Origin: Nymphaea colorata
Taxonomy: Eukaryota; Streptophyta; Magnoliopsida; Nymphaeales; Nymphaeaceae
NCBI RefSeq assembly: GCF_008831285.2
Contig: NC_045142.1
Coordinates: forward strand, 18,851,354 to 18,915,353
Reading direction: 5' to 3'
DNA: 64,000 bases
Position 1 is the stretch's first letter. Every line of letters begins with the position of its first letter. Positions 36,600 to 50,664 of this stretch are shown here, piece by piece. Both the position numbers and the translations under genes were made by a program. The notes below the pieces were generated by a model, which was not told where the DNA came from, made no database searches, and was given only the letters and a program-made list of their open reading frames with translations.

Positions 36600-36960
36600 T
36601 TCTTCTTTCACTATGCTGTAGGATGAAATGTCTTTCTTTGTTTTTTCAAATATTTTCACGAAACTTTTTAAAACTCAGTTTGAGAAAAATCTGAAAATTT
36701 TTAGAACTTATTTTGGAGGACAATTCATCTTAGGTCAATTTGAAAATTACCTTAAAATTGAAGAAATTGTTCACAAGAAACACGTGGTTGTACTCAACAA
36801 AATGGGCCTGTAGAAGTAAAACACAAGCACATAATGCAAACTCTTTGAGCATTTTTATTTGATGTTTAGAAAATCCTTGTGTTTTACTTGGGTATACCTA
36901 AATCAAACAGAAATAGTTGTTGTTATCCCTAGAATAGCAAATTATATGTTTCTTAATGAT
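36600..36960 (+). pseudogene. Ty1/copia integrase scrap
   Basis: Reads KLFKTQFEKNLKIFRTYFGG and QFILGQFENYLK, then in another frame GCTQQNGPVEVKHKHIMQTL. These match the second catalytic Asp block (Tyr has replaced Asp in the expected RTDNGG) and the catalytic Glu block of copia integrases (normally TPQQNGVAERK). Several stops and frame changes follow. Flanks hold no LTR. It is an old fragment. Confidence 0.75.
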
Positions 36961-38164
36961 AGTTTTCTTAGCAAGGGAAAAATTTATGATGATGTTCCTA
37001 AAGAAGACAATGAATATGTATTTCTTTACAAAGAAGATGCTTTAGCTGAGAATTATGATGATAGATGTTGTACAATCTGATATGCCTAGTCTTTATACTC
37101 TTGAACTAAACAACCATCAGTAATAAAATCCACTGACCTTAATTCCCCTTAGGTCGTTATCTATTACACAGGAAGTCAGGAAGCTAGTAAAGATGTCAGC
37201 AGCCCTCCTGAAAAGACCATTGAGAAAAAAAAAGGTCTAGTACACCTATAGGCAGCTTGCTAACTACATCATATGAATCATTTTCTTCTCAGCATGGGAC
37301 ATACCTGACTGCTATCTCATTTTATCCTATGAGTCTTAGAATGAACTTGCCTGGGTAATCATCAATAATATGATGAGTCATAGACTACTCAGAAGCCTTC
37401 TCTCCAAATTGACGTTAGAATTGCTTTTTTAATAAGAATTAAATGTAGAAGTTTATATGAATCTCCCTCTTTGGGCAAAACAGTCTATGGTAAGTTTCTT
37501 CACCTGAGGAAAGTTTTATAGTGTAATGTGAACTCCTATGTTTTGCTTTAATAAATTTAAGTTATTTGTTACATCTCTAAATTTTAAAATCTTGTTTTTC
37601 TGATACAACTATATTTTGCTAAGATAAATTTTAAACTTTGTTATTCTATTACAACTCTATTTTGCTAAGATAACTTTTTTAGGTATAGTCATTCTTCTTT
37701 TATAATTGTCAATGACATGATTATTACAAATAGTAGCAAGATGGACATTATAAATATTTTTATGGCCCTTTTGCTTTTAGACAAAATAAGTTGGTTGGCT
37801 TGCTAAAGTTTGAACTTATTGTCATTTCCTTCCCACTACATGATTTTATTTATTTTTTGTGCACAAGAAAGTTGAACAGAAGAAAACCCCTATTTGTTAT
37901 TCTTTTTTCATTTTTTAATGACAAAGTAAAGCTTAGAATTAGCTCTGCTTTATACTTTTTTCTATAGAATTTTGTGACCTTTTTTTTATTTGGTCTACAT
38001 TTGGATAAATCCAGATGAAGTTGGTTCTGTTGATTATCATTTTTAGGTTTTGATAATGCACATACTTCACAATCCAAGAGATGTCGATCATTTTGTAGTG
38101 GTTCAATCTGCTTTCAGGCTTATTATTTTTGCTTTCGGTTGAACATTAATATTTAACAACTCAT
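36961..38164. other. Non-coding stretch before the JMJ fragment
   Basis: AT-rich with long T runs. 38077-37850 (-) reads DCEVCALSKPKNDNQQNQLH, loosely like a copia pre-integrase Cys-x2-Cys knuckle, but this is weak. The earlier JmjC and JmjN exons expected upstream of 38165 are not found. Confidence 0.35.
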
Positions 38165-40460
<2,296 letters not shown>

Positions 40461-40874
40461 GTAAGCTGGCAACTCATTTGATTGCTAAACTAATTAAGGC
40501 ATCACATTTTTAAGGCTTATCACTAAGGAAATGGTGGACATTGTCTTCTTAACCTTTAATGGAGTTATCTATGGGAACCACTTTTTCTATGTTCACAATG
40601 AGAGCACCATATACCAGCTTAGTTACAATGCTTGACATGTTCATAAACTCATCCAAGCTGTGGAATCTGTATTCAGGTTTGGAATTGGGAGTAACTATTC
40701 AAAGTAGCAGCTCTGTATTTATCCAACTGCCATTGATTCAAACTTTAATGGCTGCATAGTATAAATAATTTTGCTAGGTAAACCTTATCCCTTCATTAAT
40801 TATACCAAGTTTGGATAGAACCCGGCTCTTTCTTGGCTAGACCAATGGAAGCTTGAATCTGAATGTATTTGTAT
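40461..40874. other. Intron and flank of the JMJ fragment
   Basis: Starts with the donor GTAAGC at 40461. The expected FYRC exon is not found before the copia LTR. The ORF at 40559-40759 is unsupported. Confidence 0.5.
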
Positions 40875-41114
40875 TGTTGACAGGTTTTGTTGTCCGGGTC
40901 CGGATCCTTACCCGATCCGGTTTGTCCTAATTAGGACTAGTTATATCTCTGTAAACCCTAATCTTTGAGTTAATGAAGTTTTGAAGAGAGAGAGTGTCTG
41001 CAGGCTAGTGGGCACCAGACCTCCTCACCCGTGGTTTTTCTTCCCTCGCGTTGAGGGTTTTCCACGTTACATCTGTGTGCTTTCTTCTACTCTCGTGCAT
41101 ATTTTGTTTCTACA
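40875..41114 (+). mobile_element. 5' LTR of copia element 1
   Basis: Ends ...tttctaca at 41114, directly before the PBS, as expected for a copia LTR (TG...CA). The start is either the TG at 40875 or the one at 40888; with no 3' LTR in the window I cannot choose. Length is 227-240 bp. A TATA-like 'gttatatctctg' lies near 40940, and a GC-rich, partly palindromic stretch (ccggatccttacccgatccgg-type) near 40900. Confidence 0.75.
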
Positions 41115-41127
41115 TGGTATCAGAGCC
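41115..41127 (+). promoter_or_regulatory. Primer-binding site (initiator-Met tRNA) of copia element 1
   Basis: TGGTATCAGAGCC, the exact plant copia PBS, where the 3' end of the cytosolic initiator-Met tRNA primes minus-strand cDNA synthesis. Confidence 0.95.
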
Positions 41128-41159
41128 GTCGGACTTGGAGAAAACAAAATTTGTTTTTC

Positions 41160-41531
41160 TAGGGTTGTGAAGTTCCAACCCTGACTGCCGCCGCTACCAC
41201 CGTCGCCGTCGCTACAACCACCACCGCTGCCGCCGTTGCTGCGCCGCCACTGTCGCCGCACCGTGACCGTGACCGCCGCCGCTGTCGCCGCACCGTGACC
41301 GCCTCCGTCGCTGCCCCGCCATGGCCGTGACCACCGCTGGTGCGTCGCCGATGTCGTGACTGCCGACGTCCGACGCCAACGTTTCTGCTGACGCCTCTGC
41401 TTCCGCCGTGTCCCACTGCTCCAGCCGCGTCCTGCCGCTTCCGCCATTGATCCCCGACTACATCATCTCCCCTCTTCTCTAGGTTACTGCTGCTGTGTGT
41501 GTTCTTTGGCAGCCACTTCTACCTAGTGATC
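41160..41531 (+). repeat. GCC/CCG-rich leader of copia element 1
   Basis: 41.18-41.45 kb is dominated by ccg, gcc and cac triplets, unlike the AT-rich surroundings. It lies in the leader between PBS and gag and has stops in the gag frame. It gives long Gly/Arg ORFs on the opposite strand that are artefacts. It may be structured in RNA. Confidence 0.6.
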
Positions 41532-44500
41532 ATGGCTGACTCGTCTTCTTCTTCAGTCAATACTAATCTACCTGATGTTATGTCTGCGCGGACTGATCAT
41601 GTACCGGTTCAAGTTACCACCATTCAACTTACCAAGGAGAACTATTCCCGATGGTCTGCTGCGATTACTATGGGGATTGCTGGGCGAGGACGCATTGCCT
41701 ATGTGAATGGGAGAAAGGTTGAACCTGCTGCAGATAGTCTGGCTTGGGATACATGGTTTCTTGAAGACAACCAGGTAAAAACCTGGATTGTCAATTCAGT
41801 GTCCCCGGATATCCAACCCCTCATTCTTCGTAAGAAGACTACAAGGGATATGTGGATTATTTTGGAGCAGATGTATGGCCAAAAGAAAAGGAAAGTTCGT
41901 GTGTATCAACTTATGAAGGGTGTGTATTCCCTGCGATAAGGTGCTCTCTTGGTTGTAGACTTTTATGCAGCATTAAAATCTAAGTGGGAGGACCTTGACT
42001 ATCACTCTGATATTACATAGAGGTGTCCTCATGACCAGATGCAGTATATGACTGATAAATGGGAAAACAAGGCATTCCTTTTCTTATCCGGACTGAATGA
42101 TGACTTTAAAAATATAAGGAGTCAGATTCTTAACTCTGACGAATCATTTAGTATTGAAGATGTCTATTCCCGTGTTGAAGCTGAAGAACAGAGAAGGCTG
42201 TTTTCTAGTGGACGAAAGGGGGAAGAACAGTCTGCCTATGTTTTCTTCCCAAAAATGTACACATTGCAAAAACTTGGTCATACTAGGGATTTTTGTTGGG
42301 ACCTGTATCCAGAGAAGAAGGATAGTAGGGGGAGGTCTTCTAGTGGGAAGAAGCCTGTATCGTCTGCAACAAGTCTGAGTGATGGGAAAGGTTCTATTTC
42401 TGCAGAACAGATTCGTGAACTACGAGCATATTTGAGCAAGATTGATGTTGGTCAGGTAGATACACCAGATGAGGTGAAGATCAATCAGGCATTGGCTGTT
42501 TCAGGGGGAGAAGGTACTTCTTATATGGGTGAATGGATTGTTGACAGCGGTGCCACTCATCACATGACTAGCAACCCCAAGCTTTTCCATGACTACAAGC
42601 TATCCTCGGAAAAGGAACGTGTGTCCCTTGCCGATGGTTCCTTTACTTTTGTGGCAGGGAAAGGGAGTCTTTCCTTGTTAAATAATTTTTTAGTTCATGA
42701 TGCCTTACATGTTCCCCATCTTCCTTTAAATTTGTTATCTGTTAGTAAGATTACCAAGGAACTGAAGTGTGAGCTTATATTTTCTGAAAAATGTTGTGTT
42801 TTGCAGGACTTGGTGACAAGGAAGAGGATTGGGATTGGTTTGGTGTCTGATGGGCTGTATTGGCTTCCTATACGCGTTGTCACAGCTCTTATGTCAGCAG
42901 TCAGTAGGACAGAGAAGAAGGAGGATGAGTGTCGTCAGTTATTTTTGTTTTGGCATGAACGCCTTGATCATCTCCCATTTGGGATTTTGAAACATTTGTT
43001 CCCTGAACTATGTTCTAGTTTAAACATTTCCATGTTATCATGTGATGTGTGTCAGTTTGGGAAGCATGTTAGAGCTTCTTATCCAATTTCAAATAGTCGT
43101 TCTAATAAAGCTTTCTCCTTGGTTCATTCTGATGTGTGGGGGCCTTCGGGCGTTCATTCTCGTGTTGGTTTTCAATACTTTATAACTTTTATAGATGATT
43201 ATTCAAGGTGTACCTTTGTGTATTTGTTGAAAGATCGTAGTGAGGTGCCTCACATTATTGAAACTTTCATCCTCCTAGTGGAAAACCAGTATGGAAATTC
43301 TGTCAAGACTTTTCGGTCTGATAATGCTCGTGAATATATGTGTCTCACTGTTGAAGAATTCTTTCGAAAGAGGGGGATTGTTCATGAGACATCCTGTAGT
43401 TATACCCCCCTCAAAATGGGGTTGCTGAGAGGAAAAATCATCAGTTGCTCAATGTCACCCGAGCCATATTGTTCCAAAGAAATCTCCCAAAATACTATTG
43501 GGGTGATGCAATCCTTACTAGTGTCTACTTGATTAATCGCATGCCTAGTCGTGTGCTAAAGGGTCGTATTCCCTACTCTATGCTTCCAGGGAGTAGTCAA
43601 CCTTTTCACCTTCCTCCTCGAGTCTTTGGATGTGTGTGTTTCATACATAACCACAGCCCCAATATGAAAAAACTTGATCCCAAATCTATTAAGGGCATCT
43701 TTCTTGGGTATTCTTCCACTCAAAAAGGTTATAAATGTCTAGATCCCACCACTGGTCGTCTTCACATTACCAAAGATGTCACATTCTTGGAACATGTCTC
43801 CTATTTTGGTGAGAATTCTCTTCAGGGGGAGAAGTTAATGTCTAAGGAAGAGTATTCTCCCACACAGGAAATTCAGTTTACAGACTTTATGGATTACAGG
43901 CATGAAGAGAATCCTATTGCCAAGGTGCTTGGCAAAATGAAGAGGGTGCTTGGCAAAGATGAAGAGGGGACGACTACTGATGTACATGAACAGGAGAAGG
44001 AGGGAGAGCATCCTATGGTGACAGAACAAGAGGGTAATCGTATGTTTGGACAGGTGTATTCCAGGAGAAGAGCTTGTACTGACAAGGTGATTGATGATGA
44101 GGAGGTTACACCGAATCCCAATCTTACTTCTTCCTTGGATGATCCAAGTCGTGTTCAGAAGCAAGATGTTGGAAGATAAATTCAGACTGGAAAAGAAAAT
44201 GAGGATCTTCCTATTGCCTTGAGAAAGGGTGTCAGGTCATGTACCCAGCACCCTATTGGTAACTTCGTATCTTACTCTACATTGAGCACTGACTATAAAT
44301 GTTTTGTATCCTCCTAGGCTGTGGTTGTGATTCTCAAGAATGCTGCAGAGGCTCAGGGTGACACTAAGTGGTCTCATGCAACGAAAGAAGAGATGGAAGC
44401 TTTAGACAGAAATCAGGCATGGGAGGTGGTTGATATTCCTGAAGCAGCCCACTTGGTTGGGTCGAAGTGGGTCTACACTGTTAAGTACAAACCAGATGGG

Positions 44501-45484
44501 AACATTGAGAGGTACAAAGCACGATTGGTGGCCAAGGGGTTCAACTAGAAATATGGGATCGACTACTTAGAGACGTTTGCTCTAGTTGCAAAGATGAAGA
44601 CTGTTAGAGTTATTATTTCATTGGCGGTGCTGAAGGGTTGGGAGATGTGCCAACTTGATGTGAAAAATACCTTTCTCAATGGAGATCTCGAAGAGGAGGT
44701 GTACATGTGCATGCCACCAGGTTTTGAGAAGCCTGGAAAATGCTGTAAATTGAAGAAAGCTTTGTATGGGCTGAAATAGTCTCCCCGAGCATGGTTTGAA
44801 CGGCTCAGACTTGTTATGAAGAAACATGGCTACAAACAAGGAAATAGAGATCATACCCTGTTTGTAAAGAGAAGAGAGAGTAAAGTTACTCTACTATTGG
44901 TTTATGTTGATGATATGATTGTTACAGGTGATGATAAGGAAGAGATAGCAAGATTAAAGGGTTTACTATCTACTGAATTTGATCTAAAAGATCTTGGTAA
45001 GCTGAAGTATTTCCTGGGTATTGAAATTGCTAGATCAGGTACAACTTTTGTACTTAGTCAAAGGAAGTATACCTTGGATCTACTGAAGGAGATAGGAAAA
45101 CTGGGGTGCAGACCAGCCTCTACTCCTATAGATGCTGGGCATAAACTTGGTAGCAAAGATGGAGAACTGTTGTGTGAAGAAGCTAAAGGTAGATATCAAT
45201 GTCTAGTTGGCAAACTGATTTATCTCACTCTGACTAGACCTGATATCACATTTGCTGTAAATGTGATGAGCCAGTTCATGCATGCACCTACAGATATGAA
45301 CTTGAAGGCTGTAGATAGAATTTTGTGCTACTTGAAGAAGAATCCCGGAAAGGGACTTCTATATGTGCAACAAAGATCTATTGAAGTTGAAGGGTATTCT
45401 GATGCAGACTGGGCAGGCTGTGTTGACACCAGAAGATCTACTTTAGGGTACTGCGTCTACTTGGGGGGAAATTTAATTGTTTAG
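41532..45484 (+). pseudogene. Copia element 1 gag-pol, broken, 3'-truncated in RNase H
   Basis: Order is as in Ty1/copia. Gag starts MADSSSSSVNTNLPDV at 41532 and contains QLTKENYSRWSAAITMGI. Protease has WIVDSGATHHMT near 42535. The pre-integrase knuckle is HERLDHLPFG...CDVCQFGKH. Integrase has Asp at LVHSDVWGPS and FRSDNAREY; a one-base frameshift at about 43412 falls just before the Glu motif, which reads GVAERKN in the next frame. RT has [18 protein letters not shown] and intact catalytic YVDDM near 44910. RNase H begins GYSDADWAGCVDTRRST and is cut at GGNLI near 45480. In-frame stops: 41937, 42018, 44177, 44315, 44546, 44777, 45482. No PPT or 3' LTR follows. Confidence 0.93.
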
Positions 45485-45486
45485 AG

Positions 45487-48400
45487 AACAGCTGAGTAGA
45501 GCATGGAAGGGACTAGGTTCGATCAGGTCAGTGGTCAGTAGAGCAAGGAAGAAGAGCAGAGGTTGCTGGTTTGGGCAGAGAAAGACTACGTCAGATGTAA
45601 GAGATCAAGGAAGACTGGGCACAACCAAGAGTGCATCCGGGTCAGGTTTAGTTGGCAAGAGCTCAGGCTAACCTAAGCGTGTCACGGCTGGGTGCAAGCC
45701 CAGACCGAGTCATTGTATTTGTTTTCTTTTGGATTTGAATGAGTCAGGTCTTGTACTGGTATCAGTCCAAGACAACGGGTTAAACCTGAGACAGTCCAAC
45801 GGCATATAAGCTGGAGACTGTGCCAAAACTTGTAACTTTTGGAAATTGAATCAATAAAAGAAACCCTTTCTCTCCCACGCGAGAGAGTTTGAGCTGCTTA
45901 AGTGTGGCACCAAAAGCTTGGCCAGCGAAGGAGACTTTGCTGCACAAGAAGATCGCCTACTGAACCAGAGGAGCCGAACCAGGAAGGCTACCGGAACTAT
46001 AGACATCGAATATAGTGCAGAAGTAGATCCGATCACAGTGCAAGTGCTCTCCAATCCTTGAGGCGCTTAGAGGCTGGAATCAGAAGAAGGATCACTCGGT
46101 TGCGCAGCAGATGGTAGCTCATCTGAGGAATTCCTGAACTGCACGTCGACAGCCAGAGGAACATCTCAATTGATAAGTAATCCTTCTCCGTGGATATTCT
46201 ACCACGAGAACTTCCTGTTTACCTGATCAGAAGTGGAGAGGATGCTGACGTTCTGATCGATTTGAGTCAACTCATCTAACGAGAAGAATATATCGGTCTG
46301 ATCTGACTGAGATTGAAGGATTTGAGAGGCTGACGAGTTCAGGCGAGAACGATCCCTGTTTCAGGCAGATGGCCTAACGTCTGACTTAGATCGATTTCAA
46401 TTCTTTTAAGAATCGATTCTTACTTTCTCAATCTGTGTCTAATTGTTGCGTATCCCTTGCAACGAGCTACGGAGTGAAACAGTGAGGAATCAACTTACTA
46501 AAGATGGAGAAACAGAGGCTGAATTCCTGTTCTGAAGATAGTGATGACAATCTTTGAAAATCAGCACAATTCTGGCGATCGGAGGTTGATATGAGTAGAG
46601 AAATGGCTCAGACATCTTCATAACTCTTGGGGGATCATTCTGGTGAAGTTTGGGAAGAATCCAAGCTGTTTTGGATAGTTCACCAGAGCTGATCGGAATC
46701 ATGACCTCAGATCGTGGAATTAGGCGGCACAGTTTTCAGTGACACCAGAAACTAGGCTGATTTCAATCCTCAACGACTCACCTTTTGGAAGATGCTTTGA
46801 AGCTCAATTTTTAGGCATTATCAGAATCTCAGCTATCACTGGTCCAAATTTCAGCTCAATCCGAGCTACGGTTTAATTTTGGTGAATTTTTGAAGGTGAC
46901 TGGCTTCAGACGTTGTCTGAGTCCTATGACATGCTGATTTCAGGCAAAACCAGGCGCAACTTCAAGCTTCAATGAGTCACCTATTGGAAACTACTTTCGG
47001 GCTGATTTTTAGAGCTTGGCTTCCTCCATATCATATTTAATGACTTTTGGACCTCTGTACACGGAGTTATGATTTTTTAAAGGAACGCTAGTTTGGAAGC
47101 TAGTTCCACACCTGCGAGAGGGATTCTCGACCGTTTCCCCAAATTTTGTTACATACTTGGGTGAAATCGATTCTCTGGGGCATTCTCCATGACTTGAGCT
47201 TGACTATCTGTAGAATTATCTTCTGCTTGAGCTCTTGATTCCTTCGCAGCACCATACTCTCTGCTCATAGCTGTGGTGGCAAGCTATTGAATTAGGCGAG
47301 AAGCAAAACCTGTTGGAGCTCGATCTTGTAGGAAGGAGCTGTCTTGAAGAGGCGTGCGTCGTCGCCCATTCGACACCAGCATGCCCCGAATTTGATTACA
47401 GATAGTAGGGGTTGATCTCATCTCCGATGAAGACTCTCCCCTCCTGCATTCATCTCAGATTTCTGATTGCATACAGTGACTGCTCCTGTTTTCTGGAAGC
47501 GCACATCACAGGCGTAGCAGGCTGGTGGTGGACTTCATTCCAATCTACCTTCCATTTGAAGGGGAAGGGCGATCTTTAGCACCAATCTGAAGATAGCTTC
47601 CCCCAATCTACATCACACAATTGGGGTTTCCTGCTATTCGGGTGACACACTTCCTCCATTACTTTCTGTTCAGCTGTTTCTTACAAGAACAGTAAACTGT
47701 AAGTGTTGTCTTAAACACTAGGAGCTTGCGCATTGGAGATTGACCGCCATCGAAGGACTTGTAGCCAATTGATCTGTGGAGTATTGCTGAATCCCGAGGA
47801 TATACTTGGCCTTCTTCCTCGGTGAGTGCTGGAGTAGCTCCAGCAAGGTACATCTGAAACCCCCTATAGCTGCGTGGGCGGGTGCATTTGATTTCCAGAC
47901 AACCTTTGGGTTTGCAGCCATTCGGGAATCCTCCAAAGCTCACCAAGCTGAGGACACATTCCCAAGCTGTCGCACTGTCCTAGGGCGAAGGGTTGGAATG
48001 CTTGACCTAGGGATTGAATGTATGGTTGGGCATGGATGATGTGATTGTTGAGTAAGGGAGAGATCTTCTTGTATCGTTGACGCTTGTAAAACCTCACATT
48101 CCCATTCTTGATTTGTAGTAGGTTAAAACTTGGGAGGGAAACACTACTTGTATATCAGTCCTAAGAGATATATCCAGTCGGGGTTGTGTCCGACTTGGGA
48201 ACAAAATTTTGTAATCCCTATTCTTTTAACCTTCCTCAGTGTGTTAGCCCCAATAGATCTTGAGAAGTGACTGCAACTTGGTCTCTTTTGAGCAGCTACA
48301 AGGGCAGGTCACATCAGATGCCCAACAAGCAAATTGTTGAAAAATGATAGAACAGAAACAAATAATAAGTAAAGCATCTACAAGAATGGGGAAAATTTTT

Positions 48401-48719
48401 TGTACGATCCATGCAATCCATAAGAAAACCTTTTAGTATATCACAAAAACCAACTAGCAATAGCCTATGGAGGACATGCATTTTCTAGAGGTGATTTTTT
48501 TCCGCAAAAATTCAGATAATTCTTCCCAGGATGTCTGGGACATAAATTTTACCGGGCTTCCAGCCAATGATCAAAAAATCCAATGAAAGTTGCTGAACGA
48601 GAGCTCATTGCTGCATCCATGTGGCAGTTGTGGAATCAGCAGTCAACCATGCAGCCCAAAGCCACAAATGTGCTGCAATCATGTAACATCAAAATATATA
48701 TGAGACTTCTTTTTTCCAA
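45487..48719. other. Non-coding, LTR-like sequence replacing the 3' end of copia element 1
   Basis: After GGNLI the sequence is no longer copia. Around 45.7-45.9 kb it looks like a retroelement promoter: 'ggcatataagctgg' (TATA) and then 'atcaataaaagaaaccc' (polyadenylation-type signal). The rest, to 48.3 kb, has no pol motif, PBS or convincing ORF on either strand; it could be a long LTR or leader of a different element. 48.3-48.7 kb may include decayed VAL exon 4 or intron, not recognisable with confidence. Confidence 0.4.
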
Positions 48720-50664
48720 CAATTAAGCGAACTTGTCTTGGCACAAGAAATGTATTCTATTCCACCAACATCCAGGAGCAAGAATGTATAAGCTGAAACA
48801 ATGCACCCACAATGTAAACGCTGGAATAAGAAACATTTTGTTAAGGAAAGAAATTTTTTAAGTAATTCCAAAAACAACTTAGGGCTACAGTTGTTGACAT
48901 AATGGAACGTGAATGTATCTAACTGCATTCTAAATAGGAGAATACAAGATGATGCTTGTGTTCTCAAGCATCACAACAGATATTAGTGCAATTCATACAA
49001 AAAAGTGTAGCCAGTTCCATTTGTACGTTCTTCAACTTGCTACACTTTGATGCACGAGAAGTAGATCAGAGCATTTTCATATTTTTAACACAGGGCAACT
49101 TGAGTTGGTGTTACATCCCAGTTTCTAACCTTTCCACACGTCTCACAGTTCCTCCACCAGCAGCATCAAAATGAAAATCTTCACAAAACCTTAACTCATC
49201 ATACGTAGAACTACAAGATCAAAAGAGAGTTATCAACAGAATGTGGTAGAATATTGGTTACTGCTTCCTAAGTGATTAAAAAAAAGAAGAAAAAACCAAA
49301 AACAGTTAACGCCATGGAGATAAAGTTTTCAAAAGAGGTTCAAAGATGGACTATCAGTAAAGAAAATGATTGTGACGAAATTCTCTATAGAAAAAGCATC
49401 AAAAATAGGAAAAATATAATAGATCCACATGTAACATGAAATCCCCAAATGGTGTGATAACTTGGTAATATCCAAATCTAGCAACAGTTAAGGAACCCCA
49501 TTCCTCTATGCATACAAAATTCTAAAAGATAGAATTCTTCTCTAGCAACCAATAGCTGCTAGTGATGGATAGCTCTTCATAATCACCACTACGACAGGCA
49601 AAGGTTCATTAGCGACAAGTATGACGTCTAACCGACTCTCCAGTGCTCGACAAAAAAAGGGGTAACCGACCAATGCTCCATTCCGTCAAAGGAAAAACAG
49701 TGTCCCACTTTTCAGGCCAGATGCAAAATTAAAACGGTATTTGCATCTGCATGCATTTAAACAAATAGGAGAGCTTCATTCTTTACAAAATTTGCCTAGA
49801 ATAGGGAAAGAGAAACCACATTTTCTGCACACCACCACTTCAATAACCAAGAAATGATCGACTTCCGTACCAAATCAAAAGAAAAGTGAAGGCTTCCACA
49901 GTAAGACATATAGCTTTCCTTGTCAAATCTGCTCCAACGCGTGACACCCAGCACATCATCACCATGGGCGTACACTCCACACATACAGACTCCGTAAAAA
50001 ATTCAAGCAGACGCCGATGTAATTCCACTGGAGAATATGAAAATACATTGATTTTGGCATTCCTATGCAGATCCCAAGAGAATGCATGGGATAAAATTTA
50101 AGAGAGAAAAGTAGACCTCGTCTTAAGGGAGCCTTCAATTCCGATATAATCTATGAATCTGTAGATATCAACATGTACATTTGTGCGGAAAATGTCGTGA
50201 CGGGTCAAATCCAATATTAAATCTAGCCCTTCAAAATTCCTAACAGTTTCAGAGCGACAACTTAGAGAAAACCATGTGATTCCAGAGGCGGCAAACTGAT
50301 CACTCTGCTGAAAATTATTAATGAGAAAAAGCTTCATGAAAAATAAAATTCACATTTCTGGCGAATCACGATCTTTTGTACCTCGAGGAAATTTTATACA
50401 CAGAAAATTCCAGCATCCATGAATTTAATTGTTCATCCATCAACTTAATCGTCCCAACGCGGACGTAAAAAACTGTTTCAAGAATGACAGAGATGTCTTC
50501 TTTACACTGACCTTCTAGCCGGGCAATGACCAGACAAAAAAAGAATGAAACAGAGGAAAAAGAACATAATCGCAGCGGTCACAGAGCTCAGCCACGTCGC
50601 CGGACCTTAATCTCCATCCTTTCCACCACCTCTCTGATGACGAGGCACCACACTTCGTGTTGAA
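48720..50664 (-). pseudogene. VAL/HSI2-like B3-domain repressor, N-terminal exons, broken
   Basis: Exon 1 (50664-50571) reads FNTKCGASSSERW, then WWKGWRLRSGDVAELCDRC, the opening of the VAL N-terminal PHD-like zinc domain. No GT follows the expected end, so the donor seems lost. Exon 2 (49210-49130, tag acceptor, AAG|GTTAGA) reads STYDELRFCEDFHFDAAG; one missing base there hides WRNCETCGK, which appears in the next frame. Exon 3 (48820 to about 48733, cag acceptor) reads RLHCGCIVSAYTFLL then DVGGIEYISCAK. Known VAL proteins are nuclear repressors that bind RY motifs through B3 and recruit Polycomb; B3, CW and EAR parts are absent here. Open segments at 50327-50117 and about 50035-49850 lie in intron 1 and do not belong to VAL. 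Confidence 0.85.

Noticed and set aside
40875-41114. Search for the matching 3' LTR of copia element 1 downstream
   Set aside because: No second copy of the LTR text was seen up to 64000, so the element is called truncated.
41067-41447. Minus-strand Gly/Arg/Ser-rich ORFs of 85-126 codons
   Set aside because: Antisense of the GCC-rich copia leader; low complexity, no family match.
49796-50337. Open minus-strand segments within VAL intron 1 as VAL exons
   Set aside because: Their sequence does not resemble VAL, and VAL exon 2 at 49210 already follows exon 1 in order; they may be unrelated exon-like pieces.
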